NCBI GenBank assembly: GCA_022747635.1
Contig: JAKTNV010000024.1
Location: 4,005,665 to 4,069,664, forward strand
DNA length: 64,000 nucleotides
Source of the DNA: Hetaerina americana
Taxonomy: Eukaryota; Arthropoda; Insecta; Odonata; Calopterygidae
Direction of reading: 5' to 3'
Shown here: positions 58,293 to 64,000 of the stretch, piece after piece
How positions within the stretch are numbered: the stretch's first letter is position 1
Layout of the letters: each line of letters begins with the position of its first letter
Notes under the pieces: model-generated
Database searches by the model: none
Told to the model about the DNA's origin: nothing
The model's input: only the letters and a program-made list of their open reading frames with translations
Made by a program: the position numbers and the translations under genes

Positions 58293-60420
58293 CCAAAACT
58301 GGATAGGTAATTCAGTTTAAGATTATAATCACATTTAACGCATACATGTATTAAATGCGTTTAAAAAAAAGAGGTTTCCCCGGTTCTGGGACACCGTAAC
58401 TGATTGTGAAAATGGTGTCTCGTTCCCCAGTTAACGTCGCTGATTCGGGAAGGGGTGACGTCCGAAATCTTCCGGCCTGGGGAGAGTTGGGGGTGCACTT
58501 GGGACTCGGTGACATCGGGTCGCACACCGCAAACACCCTTGGAAACGAAAAGGAAAGCCCTATAAACTTCTCCCGGGTGAGGGAGTGATATAATTCAGAA
58601 ACCAATAAGTTATGGAAGGTAGTTGGTGCGTAGCCATGTGTGTGCTTTTGTGTGTGTGTATGAAAAGTAGGGGCATGTGGTGAGAGGGGAGGGTTTGAGT
58701 ATCTTCATGGGTCGTTAGGTAGGGAAAATGAAACCTTAGACATTTGCAATATTGGTTTCTCGCTTGTTGGAGGGAGTGGGCGTGGTGGTTTCTCTGCTGC
58801 GACCTCTCCTCTTCACATATCCGGGCGGACCCATGTTCGATGGTGGGAGTGGAACGGGCGTGCATGGTTGATCCCCGGTGAAAAAAGTTTATTTGTTGGG
58901 AAAACACTTCAGAAGCAAGAAGAAATCGATTGCCAGTTTGCTCTTCTCTCCCTTTATATTCCAATGAAAGCATATGAATACGAGTATGATGCATGCATAT
59001 ATTATATATAAGGGTGTGAAATATTCTAAAAAAGCATAGGCACATAAAATAACGCATTCCTTTTTTCAATTTTTTTGTAATCCCACCCACAACCATCGGT
59101 GTGAAATGCGAGTTAAACGTGTATGCGTGGGTGAATTAATATGTAGTATATCAAATTCTGAATCAGTTCGAAGGCGATGAGGTGGTGTAGGGTTCCCGAA
59201 TAATTTTAGATTGCTCTTAATCCTTAAGTAAAAGACGCATTCTCAGGTATCCGAACATAAAACCTCCCCATCATTTCGGATGACCGATATGAAGAGAAGG
59301 TACATTTTGATTTGCAGGCTGCTTGGTAAAAAATATAATCGAATTTGTGATATTTTAAACGACACGTTGAAAAAAGTTCGTTTATGAATGTAGATCTGAA
59401 ATGACGTTTCACTAATCCTATAAGTTGATAATATTTTAAGTATAGTTTAAATAAAATAAATGGTTCTGCTCCTTTGTCGCATTTTTCACTCTGCCGTTTT
59501 GACTCTTTGGACACCAGTTGGATTTTCATCGTTGAGAGATAAAAAGAAAGTTAATGAAATTTTCTGTAACCACCGAGTCTAAAATCCGAGTTTTATCATC
59601 GCACGAACCAAGGTAGGAAAGTAAAAACGTAATGAAGAAGAAAATAGTAAAATGAAGAGTATGATACAAAATATAATACAGTTTATTTTAGAGCGATCAT
59701 ACTGGAAGCATAGGAGAACGGACGTCTCCCATATGAAATGGGAACATTCCTAATTTTTATTACACCGTAGCCGCGGCAGATGCGTCCTCTGCGAATGAAT
59801 GAGGTAGCCCCAATGGCGATTTAGCACAAGCGTTCAACTGCGATTAATTTGCGTCCTTTCTTTGGCTAATGCCTTTAAAAAAATTAATTTTTTCCACGGT
59901 GCAATTGAAATACTTGCAAAAACTAAAGCATTTTTGATGTGAAAGAAAAATCAGCCCAGGAGCGAACTTCTCTGGGCGAGATACTGATTAAAAACGGGGC
60001 ACTGCATAAGCTTTGCCGCATGAATAATATTTTTTCGACCACGTTTTTGAAACGCTAGCAGGAGAAAATAAATATCCTATAGCTTAGAGTTCCCATGCGA
60101 CTCGAGAATCTAATGTAAGTAGACGAAGTAACTAATCTCATACGAGTATAACTAATCTCATGCAGGTGACGAATATCTCCGTGGTAATGGACACCAAACC
60201 AAACGACGATGGGAAGCACACTAAAATTCTCCACATGTAATTGTCGGTTGGCCATGCTCCCGCTAATAGGATGAGAGTAAAAAGAATGACGTCATTTGAC
60301 GGCGCAACTTGGCGAAGCGAAAATACAGAAATCGAACTAAGCCAAGCAAAGCGAGGGCTGCATTCACGTCATTTCCTCAGTGCCATTGAATAGCAACCCC
60401 AGAACTTAACGTTTGGGCGA
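58291..60420. other. No gene recognised
   Basis: A 178-codon minus frame at 58560-59096 is histidine/threonine rich and unrecognised. The rest is AT-rich. Confidence 0.4.
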
Positions 60421-61200
60421 ACAATCCCTCCCCCCCTCCCCTTCAATCTCTTCCCGCCATCATGCAGTACTGGAAACAGAAAAGGTTTTTAAGTGCTCTC
60501 TTTCGAAGCTGCGTTACTCAACTTTTTAACTCCTATTGAGTGAGAAAGAGGGAGGAAAAAGACAGAGAGGTGGATGAATATAAGAAAATATCGCGTAAAT
60601 TCTAGCTCCCTTTTAGATAAAGGTTCTTTGGATGTCATTGTATCTTTTTTTCCGTCATCGATCCGGCCTCCCCGGTCTTACCCCCGGAGCGATCTTTCCA
60701 ATCCATCTTTCTCTCAATTCAAAAGCCCAACACCCCCCCCCCCCGCTGCCTCCCTACCAACATCCCCGCCTCCCCCACTCCTCTACTCTCCAGTGTTCTT
60801 CCCAAATCAAAAAAACGTGTGCATGTTACGTCTCTCCCGCTCCCGTTTGTTCTCAATTTCCCCATCCGAAGTTGGCCAGAGGGTTCCAGCAGAGAGGGAA
60901 GCACGAATTTCCCCGTTCGTAAATTATTCCCTCCTTTCTCCTCTCCCTTCACTTCGTTCAACTGTAATCCTCTTCCCTTTCCGCTGTCATCTTCATCGTC
61001 CTCTCCTTTTTTGTCTCCATCCGCGCGCGGCATTCTCCCGTTCTTCAGTGGTGGGGGAATGGGTGGGGGGGGGGTGCTTCCTCGGGCGCGTAATTTCATT
61101 TTATTCTTTTTTTAATACTCTGCTTTTTTTTAATAGCCACGAAAACTATAGATTCAGTGCGTTTGCTAAGCCGGTGACCGCCCCTTTGTCGTGGTAATTG
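60421..61200. other. Pyrimidine-skewed GC-rich island
   Basis: C/T-rich plus strand with a C-run near 60731-60743 and a G-run near 61064-61074. It includes the longest open frame of the window (60574-61197, 207 codons), whose product is S/P/F/L-rich low complexity and unrecognised. I read it as a compositional artefact. Confidence 0.45.
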
Positions 61201-62864
61201 CTGGCTGGACCTCTGTGACTACGACTACTGATGCAGCACATATGCGATCAAGATCAAGCACTACTTACAAATCCCCCAGTATTGAGTATATGAACGCCGA
61301 GGAGTTTATTCGGCTGCCGTCGATTCAGTGGAAGTGAACGGCTCGGAGATTGATGCAATTTGGAAAATAAACTCGAACTAAATTCGTAAAGAAGCCGGTG
61401 GAGTCACTGGAAAGGTTAATGAATGGGCTTAACGTAATGTATTTTGAACAAAGTTATGTCTAAAGTAAAGGCTCGATAAAATTAATTATGTTGGCTAAAT
61501 AAGAAAATAAATTTTTAGTTAATCTACAAAAAATAAATAGTTCTCCTTCCGTGAAATCTCATATCATAAAATGCGTCCAGTTCTCAAAGAAAAAATTAAT
61601 CATCATAAAAGCTGGCGAAGGGTTACGTTTCTCGAAGGTGTAGTTGAAGTTTTCTCGTTCTCTCTAATCACTATTTCGCTCGCTCATAAGAGCTTAATTT
61701 TATTCTTACAAGATTTACCATTCGTCTGAAGATTTAACTTTTAGCATCTTTGCTAGAATTAACTTCAAGTTTTACGTTAGGTTATCCTAGTAAGGGACGC
61801 GTTGTTTTGAAAAGTCAACAAAAAACATTGACTAGTTGAGTTAGGAGTAACTGAGAATATTATCATTTTACTTGGCGTATTCACATTAAAGTTTTACTAT
61901 CAGAGCCTATTCCAAGCCACCGTTGAACATTCTATCCGTCGAATCTGAAAGATAAAACTTGGTATACCTATTTCGTTTATTTCCAAGTTATTAAATGGAT
62001 TCCCTCATGATGAGTATTGTTTCATCCGGTTAAAACGATTTGGAGATCTCAACTTGGATTTACTTAGATCATTTCTGACTTTGTGTAGTAATATTTACTT
62101 TTGAAATTAAATTAAACATTAAGAAAAGTGCACCACTTGTCGAGATTCAGGCGAGATATGGAAAAAATTGGAACGCAATAAATGGTCAAGCAATTGCAAT
62201 TCCCCACATTATAAATATATACCTGTAGTTAAAACTAGGTTTAAATGTTACTTCATCGTCTCCAGGTAGAGATAGAGGCCAAGATCACCTTATCACGAAT
62301 TTAATTATGGTAACATCGATTGAATGGAACAGGATAATAACTTGAGGGGAAAATAAATTTTATGCAAGCCGACACCAGGAATTCTTATACCCTTGCATGA
62401 ATTGTAATCTGCCCAGTGAAGAAATATCGGCCGTCATCGAAAAAATGAAAACAAATTAAAACCTAGGAAGGAAAACCATAGTAATTTTCCAATTCCATAG
62501 TTTTCCATGTTTTTTTTACTTCTTTTACTCATTCTACTTTAATAAAGACAGTTCAGCAGCATTGGAAAACATATTTTCTGAGGGTAGTCTAAATTAGTCG
62601 ACATATCCACTGATAGCTGGTGAACTTACATATTCTTTTATACTTAGTGGCATCCTCAATGTTAGCATGTGAATTATGTATCTTCGCCTGATATTTGTCT
62701 TTTCTCCCAAAGAAAGATATAATAAGAAAATTCCTTTCCAGGTCTACAAGACACCATTCCATACTACTCCATATTTTCACTTCTTTCACACATTTTGCCA
62801 TATCTATCATTTTCTCATCTAAATATTTTATATTTTTTCCTAAATATGTGGATATACCCTCCCC
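61201..62864. other. No gene recognised
   Basis: AT-rich DNA up to the start of the RTE copy. Confidence 0.45.
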
Positions 62865-64000
62865 GGACTACAACCTTGACGTGGTGGAAGGGCTTGTGCG
62901 TTCCGATGACCCCTAGAGCTGTGCTGGCGGGAGTATTAATTATTGCTCCTGGTAGGGTCACCCATGCCAGATAGGTCGAAGGTTAGGAGCCAGACGAAAG
63001 GTAGTCCACGCAGCGTCTGTTCCTCAGTGAGGCGGCTGCAATGGCGTCTGACCCCAGTGGGGCGGCCAGTAAGTGATGGTGTCACGTTAAAAACACTATT
63101 GAGGAAGGCAACGGGAAACCACCTCAATTATCATTCCCTAGAAAAATATGATGGACAATAGAGATATTTTGAGTCCTGGCAACCACGGGGCTCGGCCCAA
63201 TCGGCCGTGTGTCGTGCCCGGCAGCGGGGGAGGCAAGGCTTCCGCGGTCGTCATCCCACGAAACCCTTGCAAGGGAAAACCAGCAGCAGCAGGACAGAAG
63301 ACGCAGGAGAAGAAGACAAAATTAGTTAGAATAGGAACGTGGAATGTTAGGACAATGATGAGGGCAGGGAAATTGGAGAATGTTAAGCGAGAGATGGAAA
63401 GGGGAAATATAGATATTTTAGGTCTATGCGAGGTGAGATGGAAAGATAGCGGGGATTACTGGAGTGATAAGTATAGAATAATATACAGCGGCGGGGACGA
63501 GAGCCAACGAGGGGTCGCCATAGTATTAAATGAAGAGGTAGGAAGAAGCGTAGTCAACATAGAGCAGGTAACGGATAGAATACTACTAGTGGAGATAAAA
63601 GCAGAACCGACGAACTTCGTTATTATTCAGGTATACATGCCACCGAGCAACCATAAAGAAAAGAGGTCGATAGGATATACGACCAATTAGAGGACGTAAT
63701 CGCGTGTGTTCCTGCAGGGAAACATTTGATAGTGATGGGGGATTGGAATGCGACGGTAGGCGAAGGAAGAGATGGTGATGAGGTGGGCGACTACGGTTTG
63801 GGCACGAGGAATGACCGCGGGGAGAAAGCAGTTGAGTTCTGCAGGAGACAGGGGTTAGTCATCACCAACACTTGGTTTAGACACCACAAAAGACGCAGGT
63901 ATACATGGAAAATGCCAGGTGACTCAGGAAGATATCAGCTAGATTATATCCTGGTTAGACGCAGGTTTAGGAATAGTGTGATAAATTCCCACAGCTTTCC
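62865..64000 (+). mobile_element. RTE-type retrotransposon, 5' UTR and endonuclease (runs off window)
   Basis: The 5' UTR (about 62865-63147) shares ordered blocks with 9608-9878, and the coding region begins near 63148. It is the best preserved copy of its family here. A TAKYV-like poly-T region precedes it, and no target duplication could be checked because the 3' end is outside the window. Confidence 0.9.
63148..64000 (+). pseudogene. RTE APE-type endonuclease, one-base frameshift, partial
   Basis: The frame 63148-63690 encodes a basic leader (CVVPGSGGGKASAV) and then RIGTWNVRTMMRAGKLENVK (residues 61-80), with the conserved N66 and E95 (LCEVRW). RGVAIVLNEEVGRSV and FVIIQVYMPPS follow. 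At a run of four A (63659-63662) the frame slips; one more A would restore it. From 63663 to the window end the other frame is open and gives KHLIVMGDWNATVG (D and N of GDWN at 63741-63749), LVITNTWF and RYTWKMPGDSGRYQLDYILV. This is the order of an APE nuclease, which nicks DNA to prime reverse transcription. The RT would lie beyond the edge. The start codon is not certain: two ATGs stand together at 63148 and 63151. Confidence 0.88.

Noticed and set aside
58560..59096. 178-codon minus frame
   Set aside because: H/T-rich low-information product; no motif, no homologous copy in the window.
60574..61197. Longest open frame in the window (207 codons, plus)
   Set aside because: Lies in a pyrimidine-rich tract. 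The product is repetitive S/P/F/L and several other frames are open over the same stretch, so absence of stops is explained by composition.
1..64000. CRISPR array, bacterial operons or integrated virus genome
   Set aside because: No regularly spaced identical repeats, no ribosome-binding-site-linked gene series, and no capsid, envelope or polymerase frames of viral type were seen. The RT frames are of non-LTR and PLE type.

Overview
The window looks like repeat-rich nuclear DNA of an animal, most likely an arthropod or insect. It is AT-rich, has long stretches without coding signal, carries many (TA)n microsatellites, and holds decayed copies of four transposon classes common in arthropods: mariner DNA transposons, CR1/Jockey-group and RTE-type non-LTR retrotransposons, and Penelope-like elements (PLEs). 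The species cannot be told from the sequence. No host protein-coding gene could be recognised. The only long, family-recognisable reading frame still close to intact is the endonuclease of an RTE element that runs off the right edge.

Layout. 1-6 kb: gene-free DNA with a 571-bp mariner deletion derivative (1937-2507). 6-7.5 kb: a (TA)n tract, a PLE 3' end with a hammerhead-ribozyme-like core (minus strand), the 3' part of an RTE element, and a PLE fragment encoding a GIY-YIG endonuclease (minus). 7.9-8.5 kb: CpG-rich patch. 9.6-11.1 kb: an RTE copy that keeps its 5' UTR, endonuclease start and C-terminus but has lost the reverse transcriptase (RT). 12.8-23 kb: a nest of CR1/Jockey-like copies. 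Copy A (12.8-14.6 kb) is split by a second mariner derivative with TA duplications. Copy B (17.4-18.4 kb) is split by an antisense 3' end of the same family. Copy C (19.5-21.7 kb) keeps an ORF1-like part, endonuclease and the start of the RT. There are also a minus-strand copy (22.6-23.0 kb) and several 3'-end scraps. Copies A and C share a 396-bp block that differs by one substitution and one 5-bp indel, while the DNA just upstream is only about 82% identical.

25-62 kb: mostly featureless AT-rich DNA interrupted by CpG-rich islands about 0.4-1.4 kb long, from about 25.2, 27.4, 31.2, 39.1, 42.0, 45.0, 50.7, 53.5, 56.2 and 60.4 kb. Between about 42 and 61 kb most islands are pyrimidine-rich on the plus strand. 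Among them lie a mariner pseudogene without its catalytic core (28.5-29.5 kb), small RTE fragments (37.9 and 44.1 kb), a candidate tRNA-derived SINE (49.4 kb), two more PLE fragments (54.9-56.1 and 57.7-58.0 kb) touching (TA)n arrays, and long perfect hairpins (24.2, 46.4, 57.5 kb). The right edge (62.9-64.0 kb) holds the 5' UTR and endonuclease of the best preserved RTE copy.

Most interesting: hammerhead-like cores (CUGAUGA, stem II, GAAA, short self-complementary stem III, GUC) at 6.13, 40.60 and 43.52 kb, and related but weaker stem-II hairpins in the 3' UTRs of the three PLE fragments with coding or long 3' UTR homology. The 40.6-kb core sits in a 159-bp fold-back insert flanked by 12-bp direct repeats, which suggests a tiny retrotransposed ribozyme-bearing unit. 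All functional statements are inferred from sequence alone.
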